A stretch of DNA of 16,351 bases from DSXH01 sp037446915 (GCA_037446915.1 JBBIHP010000070.1:1-16351), one strand, 5' to 3'. Shown: positions 7,474-15,536, numbered from the stretch's first letter. Translations and numbers: made by a program. The notes: generated by a model not told the origin, from the sequence alone.

Positions 7474-7713
7474 ATGCAAATGGATTGGAATAAACATCTC
7501 GGTAAATTGCTTAATGTTACCATGAATGAAAATTATGGTGTAGTTTATGGCAAAGGGGAAAAGGATCATCCGGTTTTTTATGAAATTGTTTTTAAAACCG
7601 GAAATTTAATCTCTGCTTTTGATGAGGGTTTACTTCTTGAAGCAACAAGAGAGAATCAGGTTTACAACATTTATATACCTTTCACTTCAATAAAATGCGT
7701 AGAAATTTTTTAA
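7474..7713 (+). CDS. Small conserved-looking protein of unknown function, first gene of the envelope operon
   Basis: 79 residues that I do not recognise. It is cytosolic by appearance, with no signal peptide or membrane helix. It looks rich in beta strands: a short N-terminal helix (WNKHLGKLL), then alternating hydrophobic strands. The middle has FKTGNLISAFDEGLLLEA at about 42-59, and the C-terminus has YIPFTSIKCVEIF. The order of short helix, TG turn, FD and a strand ending in SI recalls small beta barrels such as Sm-like or SH3-like folds. This is pattern reading only. There is no clear Shine-Dalgarno sequence, and an ATG two codons in (7480) could be the start. Its last 19 bp overlap the next gene in another frame, which supports it being real and co-expressed. 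Confidence 0.6.
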   Translation: MQMDWNKHLGKLLNVTMNENYGVVYGKGEKDHPVFYEIVFKTGNLISAFDEGLLLEATRENQVYNIYIPFTSIKCVEIF

Positions 7714-8942
7714 TCCTGTTCATCCTTTTAATAATCGGGGGCTCTAATTCTTTTGCTTCGGATTTTATTCTAAAAAGTCTTAGGGTTTATTCTTCGTTAG
7801 ATCAAACCGAATTTCCGATAATTGATTTAAGGGATTCAACCAGAAATTCAATTACAATTGAGTTTGATATTCTCTCTGTTTCCATGCCGAATCTTAATAT
7901 CATTTTCAAATTTTGCGATTCGCAATGGAATCCATATGAGAATGTTTTTTTATTAAATCCCGGTTACAACACAGAATATAATATCTGGTTCGAAAGACTT
8001 CCTCAAAGAGTTACCGGTGCACGCTATCATTACCGGGGTTCATTCCCTAATAGAAATATCTCTTTTCCGTTTTCAGGTAAATGGAAATTTTTTATTGTCG
8101 ATTCCCAAAATCCAAACCAAATTTATGGCGAAGGTAAATTCTTTGTAATCTACCCGGAAGTAAAAATAAACGTAATCATAAACAGGGAACGTGCTCAGAG
8201 CTTTAATGCCGAATTAGCTAACCTTAATTATACTTATGCAATTCAAAGTTCTTTCATTCTGCCGGATAGTTTATTCCCATCCAATGTAAAAGCTGTTGAA
8301 ATAATTGAGAACAGAAAATTAAACTACCCTGTAATTATTGATAGACGACAGTTCGATAGAACGCGGTTTTATGAATGGAACGGTTCTAACAGGTTTACAT
8401 TTATTGCAAGAGATTTAAGGCCCGGTAACGAATACCGTCAAACCGACCTTCGCAATTATAACCGCTTTAATACTAGGGATGTTAATGCACAGTTCGATGG
8501 AATTGAAACATCAAACTTTTTTAAGAAGCTTAGAAGCGATTTGAACGGAGCTTCCTTTATAACTGATTTCCGTAACGAATATTCCGAGTATCTAAATGTA
8601 AATTTTAGAATTAGACCACCTGAAAATATAACTCAACCCGTTTTTCTTGTTGGCAGCTTTAATAATTGGGAAGTTTTACCTCAATATGAAATGTTTGATG
8701 ATAATGGTCTGTTAAATCTGAAAATTGAATTGAAACGGGGATTGTATGATTATCAATATGTTGTTGCGAATTATAAAAATACATTGCTCGAAAATATTGA
8801 CTGGAATATTCTCGAAGGTAATTACTGGGATACATCTAATGAGTATCATGTATTCCTTTATTATGAATCAACCGAAAAAGGCGGTTACGACAAAATAATT
8901 GGTTATAGAAAAATAAAATCCGGTGAACTATGGGGAAATTAA
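7695..8942 (+). CDS. Type IX secretion system plug protein (DUF5103 family)
   Basis: 415 residues with a signal peptide at about 1-21 (hydrophobic core FLILFILLII, then SFAS). The family blocks the outer-membrane channel of the type IX secretion translocon (SprA) on the periplasmic side. Family-like features are the early SLDQTEFPIIDL at about 34-45, the FKFCDSQWNPYENVF segment at 71-85 and a GNEYR segment near 244-248. The C-terminal block has GSFNNW at 320-325, YDYQYV at 351-356 and EGNYWDTSNEYHVFLYY at 374-390. That block looks like an early-set/CBM48-type domain and ends with the family's YDKIIGY. It overlaps the upstream gene by 19 bp and the downstream oxidoreductase by 13 bp. No other type IX genes are in the window, so the role is inferred from the family. 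Confidence 0.8.
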   Translation: MRRNFLILFILLIIGGSNSFASDFILKSLRVYSSLDQTEFPIIDLRDSTRNSITIEFDILSVSMPNLNIIFKFCDSQWNPYENVFLLNPGYNTEYNIWFERLPQRVTGARYHYRGSFPNRNISFPFSGKWKFFIVDSQNPNQIYGEGKFFVIYPEVKINVIINRERAQSFNAELANLNYTYAIQSSFILPDSLFPSNVKAVEIIENRKLNYPVIIDRRQFDRTRFYEWNGSNRFTFIARDLRPGNEYRQTDLRNYNRFNTRDVNAQFDGIETSNFFKKLRSDLNGASFITDFRNEYSEYLNVNFRIRPPENITQPVFLVGSFNNWEVLPQYEMFDDNGLLNLKIELKRGLYDYQYVVANYKNTLLENIDWNILEGNYWDTSNEYHVFLYYESTEKGGYDKIIGYRKIKSGELWGN

Positions 8943-9931
8943 AAGTAGGTGTTATTGGAACAGGTCATTTAGGAAAGCTTCACACTAAATTATTCAAACA
9001 AGTAGATGGATGTGAGTTAGTTGGTATTTACGATGTGGATTTAGCAAAAGCCGAAGCAGTTGCTAATGAGTTTAATGTGAATTATTTCAAATCGGTCGAC
9101 CAACTAATCGAAAAGATTGATGCGGTTTCAATTGTTTCTACAACAAGTGCACATTACGAACTTGTTAAAAAAGCATTTGAGAATAACAAACATGTTTTTG
9201 TTGAAAAACCGATTACCGCTACAATTGCTGAAGGGGAAGAATTAGTGAAAATTGCGGGGGATAAGAAATTAAATTTTCAGGTGGGGCATATAGAACGTTT
9301 TAACCCGGCTCTGTTATCTCTCGATAAGTATGATCTTAATCCTTTGTTTATTCAGACCGACCGTTTATCACAGTTCAATCCACGCGGGACAGACGTTGCA
9401 GTCGTCCTCGATCTAATGATTCACGATATCGACATAATATTAAGTCTTGTTAAGAGTGAAGTTGCATCTGTTAATGCAAGCGGAGTTGCAGTTGTATCCG
9501 ATACAATTGATATTGCAAATGCGCGACTCGAATTTGAAAACGGCGCTGTTGCTAACGTAACAGCAAGCAGAATCTCCCAGAAAAAAATGCGGAAGATGCG
9601 AATGTTTCAACGCGATACTTACATCACTCTCGATTTTATTACAGGGGTATCAGAAGTTTACAGATTGGTATCACCCGGTGAAATACCCGATAACCCGTTT
9701 ATCTCATTTGGCGAAATTGGTGTTGGTGAAAGAAGAAAAGCTGTTGTTTACGAACAACCGGAACAGAAGGAAGTAAATGCTCTGCAGCATGAACTACAGC
9801 TATTTGTTAATTCGGTTCTTAGTAAAACCAGACCGCCTGTTACAGGTTCGGATGGATTGAAAGCACTGAAGGTTGCAGAAATGATAATTAAAAAAATTGA
9901 GGAGTCGATAGCGCGTGCGAAAGTTAATTAG
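8930..9931 (+). CDS. Gfo/Idh/MocA-family NAD(P)-dependent oxidoreductase
   Basis: 333 residues. The N-terminal Rossmann fold has GTGHLG at 10-15, followed by the family's EKP at 92-94, whose lysine acts in catalysis. The substrate domain has VGHIERFNPAL at 118-128 and DLMIHDID at 161-168, with His165 a likely active-site residue. The VGHIERFNPA and LDLMIHDID signatures match a subgroup I associate with lipid A or nucleotide-sugar gene clusters. A UDP-sugar substrate is therefore plausible, GnnA-like, but no partner aminotransferase is present. Its start overlaps the plug gene by 13 bp, with a weak GGTGA at 8922-8926. Its end overlaps the lipoprotein gene by 17 bp. LptD lies three genes downstream, which fits an envelope role. 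The exact substrate is unknown. Confidence 0.85.
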   Translation: MGKLKVGVIGTGHLGKLHTKLFKQVDGCELVGIYDVDLAKAEAVANEFNVNYFKSVDQLIEKIDAVSIVSTTSAHYELVKKAFENNKHVFVEKPITATIAEGEELVKIAGDKKLNFQVGHIERFNPALLSLDKYDLNPLFIQTDRLSQFNPRGTDVAVVLDLMIHDIDIILSLVKSEVASVNASGVAVVSDTIDIANARLEFENGAVANVTASRISQKKMRKMRMFQRDTYITLDFITGVSEVYRLVSPGEIPDNPFISFGEIGVGERRKAVVYEQPEQKEVNALQHELQLFVNSVLSKTRPPVTGSDGLKALKVAEMIIKKIEESIARAKVN

Positions 9932-10517
9932 TCTCCTTGTTATAGTTTTATTACTAAGCAGCTGCAGTGTATTCAGAACGCTCGAAAATGTTTCGCGTCT
10001 TAAATATAAAATTCATTCGGCGGTTAATTATAAAGTATCTGGAATCAGTATTGNNNNNNNNNNNNNNNNNNNNNNNNNNTTCTCATCAATCGAAATGCTC
10101 AAACTTTCATCCGGAATTTTAAAGGGAAGTCTGCCTTTAACTTTTTCGCTTAATATCGAGGCAAAAAATCCAAACGACGGATCCGGCGGTTATCCGAGAA
10201 CAGATTTAACTCTGGAATCTTTTCCATATAAGTTTTTTCTGAATGAAAAAGAACTTATTGAAGGAAATATTGAGACTCCCGTTACGGTTCCCGGTAAAGG
10301 AGAATCAACTATAATTACGCTTAACATTGAATTTGATTTAGCAAAAAGCTTCAAGGAAAAAAGTCTGGACGATATTTTATTATTGTTACTCAATATTGGC
10401 GGTGCAGGTGGTTCAACATCCAATATAAAATTAATTGCAAGACCTGTTGTTGGAACACCGCTCGGTAAAATAAATTATCCTAATGAAATTACGATTGTTG
10501 ACAAAACATTTAATTGA
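9915..10517 (+). CDS. LEA type 2-like lipoprotein (contains a 26-base assembly gap)
   Basis: 200 residues as drawn, starting with GTG at 9915. GAGGAG at 9899-9904 lies 10 bases upstream. The N-terminus is a lipoprotein signal with LLSSC, so Cys17 would carry the lipid. The C-terminal half reads like the LEA14/water-stress type 2 fold. It has AKNPNDGSGGYPRTDLTL at about 77-94, then alternating strands and PVTVPGKGES at 122-131. A Gly-rich GGAGGS loop follows at 162-167. Bases 10054-10079 are N, about nine unknown residues near 47-55. The frame is the same on both sides, so the gene is probably intact and the gap length about right. It overlaps the oxidoreductase by 17 bp and its stop overlaps the kinase's ribosome site. 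An envelope lipoprotein of unknown role is the safest call. Confidence 0.75.
   Translation: MRKLISLLVIVLLLSSCSVFRTLENVSRLKYKIHSAVNYKVSGISIXXXXXXXXXFSSIEMLKLSSGILKGSLPLTFSLNIEAKNPNDGSGGYPRTDLTLESFPYKFFLNEKELIEGNIETPVTVPGKGESTIITLNIEFDLAKSFKEKSLDDILLLLLNIGGAGGSTSNIKLIARPVVGTPLGKINYPNEITIVDKTFN
10054..10079. other. Run of 26 N (assembly gap)
   Basis: Undetermined bases inside the lipoprotein gene. The reading frame continues across them, so they most likely replace real sequence of about this length. Confidence 0.98.
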
Positions 10518-10525
10518 GGAAATAA

Positions 10526-11485
10526 ATGTCTAAGAGGAAATTTGCCGTTGGTGTCGATTTAGGTGGAACATCAATTAAAATTGGTCTGGTTGATGAAAAA
10601 GGTAAAATCCATGATAAGACAGCTATTGATAGTCTTGCCCACGAAGGACCTAAGACTGTTATTAATCAGATTATTAAAGGGATAAAGCAATTAAGAAAAC
10701 GTGATGATCATGGAATATTAGGAATTGGAATCGGCTCGCCCGGTACAATAAGAACCAAAAAAGGAACGGTTGAAGATCCTCCAAACTTTCCGGGGTGGGG
10801 TAAAATCCATTTAGGTAATGTTATTAAAAAGGAATTTAAGACGGATGTCTTTGTAGAAAACGATGCGAATGCAGCAGCAATTGGAGAATTAATTTACGGT
10901 GCCGGAAAGAAATTCAATAATTTTATTTTGATTACACTTGGAACAGGTGTTGGCGGCGGAATTATTATAAACAAGAAAATTTACAGGGGTGAAGTAGGAG
11001 GTGCTGGAGAACTTGGTCATGTTACAATTGATGCTAATGGAGTTCCATGCAAGTGCGGTTCATTCGGATGCGTAGAAGCTTACATCGGCAATAATTATCT
11101 TATAGAAAGAGTTAAAGCTGAATTACAGAATAACAAAAAATCAATTCTTCACGAGTTATGTAAAAATAATCCTGATCAGTTAAGTCCTAAAATTATTCAC
11201 GAAGCGGCGGAAAAAGGGGACCAGTTTGCGCGTTCAATAATAATTGATACCGGCAAACGGTTGGGATATGGACTTACTAATGCGGTTAATATTCTGGATA
11301 TAACTAATATAATTATCGGCGGAGGCGTATCAGGTTTTGGTGAATTACTCTTTAATTCAGTTGAAGAAACATTAAAGACAAGAGTAATGAAACCATTTAG
11401 AAATAGAATTGTTGTAATTCCGGCAAAACTAAAAAATGAAGCCGGTATAAAAGGTGCTTCTGCTCTTGTCTTTTATAAATCCTAA
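10526..11485 (+). CDS. ROK-family sugar kinase (glucokinase-like)
   Basis: 319 residues, the usual length for ROK glucokinases and N-acyl-hexosamine kinases. Visible are the ATP-binding DLGGT at 11-15, ENDANAA at 111-117 with the catalytic Asp113, and GTGVGGG at 139-145. The ROK signature follows: Glu162 and His165 in GELGH, then the zinc site CKCGSFGC at 175-182, with His165, Cys175, Cys177 and Cys182 as ligands. Glu184 comes next. The enzyme phosphorylates a hexose in the cytosol. Glucose is the default guess, but ManNAc or GlcNAc would fit the envelope context. GAGGA at 10516-10520 precedes the ATG, and the gap to the lipoprotein gene is 8 bp. It lacks the N-terminal helix-turn-helix of ROK repressors, so it is an enzyme rather than a regulator. 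Confidence 0.88.
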   Translation: MSKRKFAVGVDLGGTSIKIGLVDEKGKIHDKTAIDSLAHEGPKTVINQIIKGIKQLRKRDDHGILGIGIGSPGTIRTKKGTVEDPPNFPGWGKIHLGNVIKKEFKTDVFVENDANAAAIGELIYGAGKKFNNFILITLGTGVGGGIIINKKIYRGEVGGAGELGHVTIDANGVPCKCGSFGCVEAYIGNNYLIERVKAELQNNKKSILHELCKNNPDQLSPKIIHEAAEKGDQFARSIIIDTGKRLGYGLTNAVNILDITNIIIGGGVSGFGELLFNSVEETLKTRVMKPFRNRIVVIPAKLKNEAGIKGASALVFYKS

Positions 11486-11509
11486 CCTTACGGTAGTCTG
11501 AGATCGGAA

Positions 11510-14095
11510 ATGATGAAATTATTCTACATAATATTACTTATTCCGATATTCATTTTAGCACAACAAAAAGATACTACCGTTTCAAAAGCATTCACGGATT
11601 CACTAAAAATTGCCAATCAAAACTCTTCATTAAACGATTCCACAAAAACCGGGAAGCGCACAGATATCGATGCGGTTGTTTCGGCTGCTTCTCAGGATAG
11701 TTTGATTTATGATGTGAGAAAGAAAAAGATGTATCTCTTTAATAAAGGTGAGTTAAAGTATAAACAGACTGATCTTAAAAGCGGAAAAATATTTGTCGAT
11801 TATGATAAGAATGAACTGGAAGCATTCGGAATTGAAGATACTGCCGATACTGCGAAAGTTAAATTAACTCAGACACCAGTTCTTGCAGAAGGAAAAGATA
11901 TCTATGAAGGTGCGCGGATTAAATATAATTTCAAAACACAGCAAGGATTTATCTCTCTTGCTAAAAACAGAGAGGCAACTTCAAGATACGAAGGTGAAAA
12001 AGTAAAGAAGATTGATAAAGATATTTATTTTATTGAAAACGGAATGTTCACTACTTGCGAAGATGATACCCCCCATACTTACTTTACTGCAAGCGAGATG
12101 AAAGTAATGCAACGGGATAAAATTATTGCAAAGTGGATTTTTATGCACATTGGCGGCGTGCCGTTTCCTATCCCTCTTCCTTTTGCAGTAATTCCAAATG
12201 AATCCGGACGAAGATCCGGAATTATTATTCCAACATACGGACAGGAATTCCGGCGCGGACAATATTTTAGAAACTTCGGTTATTTCTTTGCTCTTAGCGA
12301 TTACTTTGACCTTGCACTTACAGGAGATTATTTTACAAAAGGAGGTTACGCTTTACGAAGCAGATTACGTTATGTAAAACGTTATGACTTCTCCGGCACT
12401 TTCAATGCAGGTTATTCAAGAATTATTCTTGGGGAAGAAGGTGACCCGGGCAGACAGGAACAAACCGATTGGAATTTTTCTCTGTTCCATAATCAGCAGA
12501 TTGATCCGACTTCCAGATTTGACGTTAATCTGCAATTCCAATCATCAAATTTCTTCCGTAATAATTCAATAAATTATAACGACTTATTGACACAGGACAT
12601 TATTTCAAACGCAACATACAGTAAGCGATGGGATGAATCGGGTAACAGCATCTCTATCAATTACAGCAGAACTCAAAATCTGAATAACGGAAATATTTAT
12701 GAAGCACTGCCGAATATTTATTTCTCCAAGAATATTACCTATCCATTTAAGAGGGAAAGTGCAGAATCGATAACCGATCAGAAATGGTATGAGATGATTG
12801 CGCTTACTTATTCAGGTCAATTCAGAAATGAAAGAAGAAAAACGGATAGCACTCTTACAATAAGAGGTGGTATTCAACATACTCTTGCAACAAGTGCTTC
12901 ACCTAAATTCGGCTATTTTAATATTTCTCCAAGCATCAACTACGAAGAGAAATGGTATAACAAGCGAATTAAAATTGAAAATCAACCTTATGATTACACT
13001 GATCCCGCTACTGGTAAAGTAACAAGGAGAGATTCACTTATTACTACGGACGAGCGCGGGTTGTATTCTGTTAGATCCTTTAACCTTAGTATTTCTGCTT
13101 CAACCAAACTTTATGGAATTATGCAGCCGAATATTTTAGGCATTGAAGCATTCCGTCATACGCTTATGCCCGGTATCTCTTATAACTATAAACCGGACTT
13201 TGCAAATAATTCGTGGGGATATTACGGGTCTTATACTAAATTAAACGGGGAAAAAGTTTATTACGATAAATATCAGAAAGAAATTTTCGGCGGTGCCAAT
13301 CCCGGTGAATCACAAAGTATTAATTTCTCACTCGGTAATGTTTTCGAAATAAAGACTATGAAAGATCCTAACGACACAACAAAGAGTGTGGATGGTAATA
13401 AAATCCAGCTATTGAATCTGAATGCAAGTGTCGGTTATAACTTTGCAGCAGATAGTATGAAGCTATCCGATCTTTATCTTAATTATAGAACACAAATTGG
13501 GCAATCGTTAAATTTATCAGGGTCATCAACATTTACATTTTATGATTTTGAGGGGAACCAGCGGGTAAATAGATTTTTAGCTTCCGTGGGTAAAGGTTTG
13601 TTCCGTTTATCCGATTTCAGTTTCTCAATCTCAACAAATTTAATTGGTGAATCGAAGGAAGAGCGGAGAGCTGCTCCACAGAAAACTGACGAAGAATATG
13701 ATGCATTCAATAAGAAGGATTACATTTCAGTTTATGATGATAACGGTTCGCCCGATCTCTCAATACCATGGAATCTTAACATTAGTTATAATTACAACCT
13801 TTCTAAATTCACACCTAATCAGGTAACTACATATTCCAACCTGAGAGCTGATCTGGGATTCAGTATTACAAAAAATTGGAAATTTACCGTGCGTGGTAGT
13901 TACGACTTTGATCGCAAGGAGATAATTGCACCTCAGATTACAATTTACCGCGATCTTCACTGCTGGGAAATGAATTTTACATGGAACCCGATTGGAACAT
14001 ATCGCGGATTTATGTTCGAGATCAGGATGAAAGCACCTGAACTTCAGGATATTAAAGTTAGCAAGTCGAGAGGATTATACTCGGGTAGAAGGTGA
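11510..14095 (+). CDS. lptD: LPS-assembly outer-membrane protein LptD (OstA family)
   Basis: 861 residues with a signal peptide at about 1-17 (ending ILAQ). The N-terminal part carries the OstA/jelly-roll type segment, for example YEGARIKYNFKTQQGFI at about 132-148. The barrel follows, opening with SGRRSGIIIPTYGQE at about 232-246 and RRGQYFRNFGYFF at 248-260, a hallmark of Bacteroidota-type LptD. The rest alternates aromatic beta strands and ends with WNPIGTYRGFMFEIRMK. LptD inserts lipopolysaccharide into the outer leaflet of the outer membrane with LptE. Two cysteines, Cys183 and Cys818, lie far apart and could pair. ATG ATG at 11510 leaves a two-way choice of start. It is the last gene of the operon, 24 bp after the kinase, and convergent with DUF2164 over a 17-bp gap. 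Confidence 0.85.
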   Translation: MMKLFYIILLIPIFILAQQKDTTVSKAFTDSLKIANQNSSLNDSTKTGKRTDIDAVVSAASQDSLIYDVRKKKMYLFNKGELKYKQTDLKSGKIFVDYDKNELEAFGIEDTADTAKVKLTQTPVLAEGKDIYEGARIKYNFKTQQGFISLAKNREATSRYEGEKVKKIDKDIYFIENGMFTTCEDDTPHTYFTASEMKVMQRDKIIAKWIFMHIGGVPFPIPLPFAVIPNESGRRSGIIIPTYGQEFRRGQYFRNFGYFFALSDYFDLALTGDYFTKGGYALRSRLRYVKRYDFSGTFNAGYSRIILGEEGDPGRQEQTDWNFSLFHNQQIDPTSRFDVNLQFQSSNFFRNNSINYNDLLTQDIISNATYSKRWDESGNSISINYSRTQNLNNGNIYEALPNIYFSKNITYPFKRESAESITDQKWYEMIALTYSGQFRNERRKTDSTLTIRGGIQHTLATSASPKFGYFNISPSINYEEKWYNKRIKIENQPYDYTDPATGKVTRRDSLITTDERGLYSVRSFNLSISASTKLYGIMQPNILGIEAFRHTLMPGISYNYKPDFANNSWGYYGSYTKLNGEKVYYDKYQKEIFGGANPGESQSINFSLGNVFEIKTMKDPNDTTKSVDGNKIQLLNLNASVGYNFAADSMKLSDLYLNYRTQIGQSLNLSGSSTFTFYDFEGNQRVNRFLASVGKGLFRLSDFSFSISTNLIGESKEERRAAPQKTDEEYDAFNKKDYISVYDDNGSPDLSIPWNLNISYNYNLSKFTPNQVTTYSNLRADLGFSITKNWKFTVRGSYDFDRKEIIAPQITIYRDLHCWEMNFTWNPIGTYRGFMFEIRMKAPELQDIKVSKSRGLYSGRR

Positions 14096-14112
14096 TTTTA
14101 TTGGACGACGTA

Positions 14113-14379
14113 TTATTTTTCTTTTTTCCTTCCTATGTTTAATGGTTTCTCCAGAGAATCAATCGCTTCAATTATCTCATCAACTTTCTTTTGCAGCATT
14201 CCCTGTGAATCATGAACACCTTTATTATAAAAATAGGGACCTATCTCTTCTGCAAAAAAGTTGAGCAAAAACTCAGCCTCGAACTGACCGATCTCCTGAT
14301 CTAATTTATCCGTAAAATACTCCTGAATCTTTGAAACGATTGTTTCTTTCTCCTGTTTGGAAAAATTAAATATTGCCAT
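14113..14379 (-). CDS. DUF2164 small helical protein
   Basis: 88 residues that fit DUF2164. It starts with FSKQEKETIVSKIQEYF, then QEIGQFEAEFLLNFFAEEIG at about 28-47. The family's YNKGVHDSQ lies at 51-59, and a charged tail (GRKKEK) ends the protein. It is all-helical, without signal or membrane segments. Function is unknown in the family. It lies alone on this strand, its stop 17 bp from the lptD stop and its start 86 bp downstream of the next minus-strand gene's stop. An AAGGCG lies about 5 bases before the ATG and could be its ribosome site. Confidence 0.8.
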   Translation of the reverse strand: MAIFNFSKQEKETIVSKIQEYFTDKLDQEIGQFEAEFLLNFFAEEIGPYFYNKGVHDSQGMLQKKVDEIIEAIDSLEKPLNIGRKKEK

Positions 14380-14436
14380 TTTATTACGCCTTATATGAGA
14401 TTAATTCTTGATGAACATAATAAAAACTTTTATAGG

Positions 14437-14449
14437 AGTAGAGGCATGC
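14437..14449. repeat. Partial copy of a palindromic repeat element
   Basis: AGTAGAGGCATGC matches the left half of the palindrome at 15062-15074 at 12 of 13 bases. Its right half is degenerate, with CACCTGCC following where CCTCGACT is expected. It lies between the DUF2164 start and the stop of the membrane protein gene. Confidence 0.45.
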
Positions 14450-14465
14450 ACCTGCCCAACGGTTG

Positions 14466-15029
14466 TTAAAATTTATAATTACTATTTTCTTTGTTAACAT
14501 TTCCCCAGAAATTAATATTCGGGAATAAACGCTTACGAATCAGTATTAAGTATATCAGTGTTAATACTGTTCCAATAGAATAAATAACGAGAAGTAAACT
14601 AATCGGGTAAGAAATTAAATTATAAATCACGATTAACAAATAGAATGAATAGAGAGAAACCAGAGTTGTGTAATAGAATAATTTGAATCTCAGAATACCA
14701 ACTATAAAAAATAGAGCTATGATTCCGAAGATTATTTTCAATGACCAAAAAAATATCTGCAGCCCAAGCGGAGCCACAGTAATAGGCTTGATAATTAGAA
14801 AAATAAAACTGATAATTAAAAGTAATGTCAGAATATATGAATGAACAACATTTCTCTTTTTTACATCATCATCAATAAACGCAGCAATCTTCTTTGCAAT
14901 ATCATCTTCGAAATATTCGGGATGTTGTGATTTGATCTGGGAGAAAATTTCATTTTTAGGGATGCCATTTTTGATTGAGTCGGAAATAAATTTCTCAACC
15001 TCTTTAGGAATTCTGGTTCTATCAAACAT
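14466..15029 (-). CDS. Four-helix membrane protein of unknown function
   Basis: 187 residues from the ATG at 15029-15027. The frame is open to a TTG at 15053, but the GGAGGGG just upstream of the ATG points to the shorter start. The first 60 residues are soluble and charged (PKEVEKFISDSIKNG, then EDDIAKKIAAFIDDD) and look helical, like a short adaptor domain. Four membrane helices follow at about 61-81, 91-113, 117-139 and 142-164, then a basic RKR and a polar tail. I do not recognise the family and see no catalytic motif. It lies downstream of DUF1579 on the same strand, with 54 bp and a palindrome between them. Confidence 0.7.
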   Translation of the reverse strand: MFDRTRIPKEVEKFISDSIKNGIPKNEIFSQIKSQHPEYFEDDIAKKIAAFIDDDVKKRNVVHSYILTLLLIISFIFLIIKPITVAPLGLQIFFWSLKIIFGIIALFFIVGILRFKLFYYTTLVSLYSFYLLIVIYNLISYPISLLLVIYSIGTVLTLIYLILIRKRLFPNINFWGNVNKENSNYKF

Positions 15030-15031
15030 AA

Positions 15032-15038
15032 CCCCTCC
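15032..15038 (-). promoter_or_regulatory. Ribosome binding site that fixes the membrane protein start
   Basis: GGAGGGG on the minus strand ends 2 bases before the ATG at 15029, with the GGAGG core 4 bases away. It lies inside the longer TTG-started frame, so that frame is unlikely to be used. Confidence 0.6.
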
Positions 15039-15057
15039 GTAATTTATCTTCAAATTT

Positions 15058-15087
15058 GTAAAGTCGAGGCATGCCTCGACTCTCTAC
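15058..15087. repeat. Palindromic element at the DUF1579 stop codon
   Basis: A perfect 20-bp palindrome occupies 15062-15081 (AGTCGAGGCATGCCTCGACT), with outer GTA and TAC at the edges of the 30-base unit. The unit includes the DUF1579 stop codon (15086-15084). On the minus strand only a weak TTTACAAATTT follows. It could end DUF1579 transcription or be a dispersed repeat. A half copy sits at 14437-14449. Confidence 0.55.
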
Positions 15088-15536
15088 AACTGAATATATT
15101 TATGCTGAGTAAATCGTTTCCAGCCACTTTTATTTTTAGATTCCACAGCCCAATTAAATCCACCCTCTTCGTTCGGCCAATATATCATTCGTGCAAGGCC
15201 GGCCGGCATCTCCGCTTCGAATGCAATTGCGTTTGCATCAACATCTTTCCCATCGGCAATTACACCTTCCGATTTCTTACCATCGGAAGTGAATGACCAG
15301 AATGAAATCTTACCATTATTAATTCCATAAATTGCGAACTCTTCATAAACTTTTTTGCCGAACTCCCATTTTGCAATAAGCTGAATATAATTACCATTTA
15401 ATATTGGAGTAAATGTTCTGGTGCAGCGGACTTTTCCCATTGGCGAGTCTGCGCTTGCTTGCCATGAACCCAACAATGGTTTTAAGATACCGAGTTTACC
15501 CGGTCCTTTTTTCCAGCTACTATTTATCTTCTTCAT
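15084..15536 (-). CDS. DUF1579-type protein
   Basis: 150 residues from the ATG at 15536. The frame is open to another ATG at 15587, but the extra 17 residues do not look like the family N-terminus. The protein has the LLGSWQ segment at about 21-26, followed by a run of strands rich in aromatic residues (FGKKVYEEFAIYG, ISFWSFTSDGKK). This fits DUF1579, probably a calycin-like beta barrel. There is no signal peptide, so it is likely cytosolic. Function is unknown. It could be co-transcribed with the membrane protein gene 54 bp downstream, though the palindrome between them may reduce that. A purine-rich AAAGAAAG about 8 bases before the ATG is a weak ribosome site. Confidence 0.75.
   Translation of the reverse strand: MKKINSSWKKGPGKLGILKPLLGSWQASADSPMGKVRCTRTFTPILNGNYIQLIAKWEFGKKVYEEFAIYGINNGKISFWSFTSDGKKSEGVIADGKDVDANAIAFEAEMPAGLARMIYWPNEEGGFNWAVESKNKSGWKRFTQHKYIQL

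Noticed and set aside
10526..11485. ROK protein as a transcriptional repressor
   Set aside because: There is no N-terminal helix-turn-helix. The protein begins directly at the ATP-binding DLGGT region and keeps the kinase residues.
15030..15053. TTG start extending the 187-aa membrane protein
   Set aside because: The extension contains the GGAGGGG ribosome site used by the ATG at 15029.
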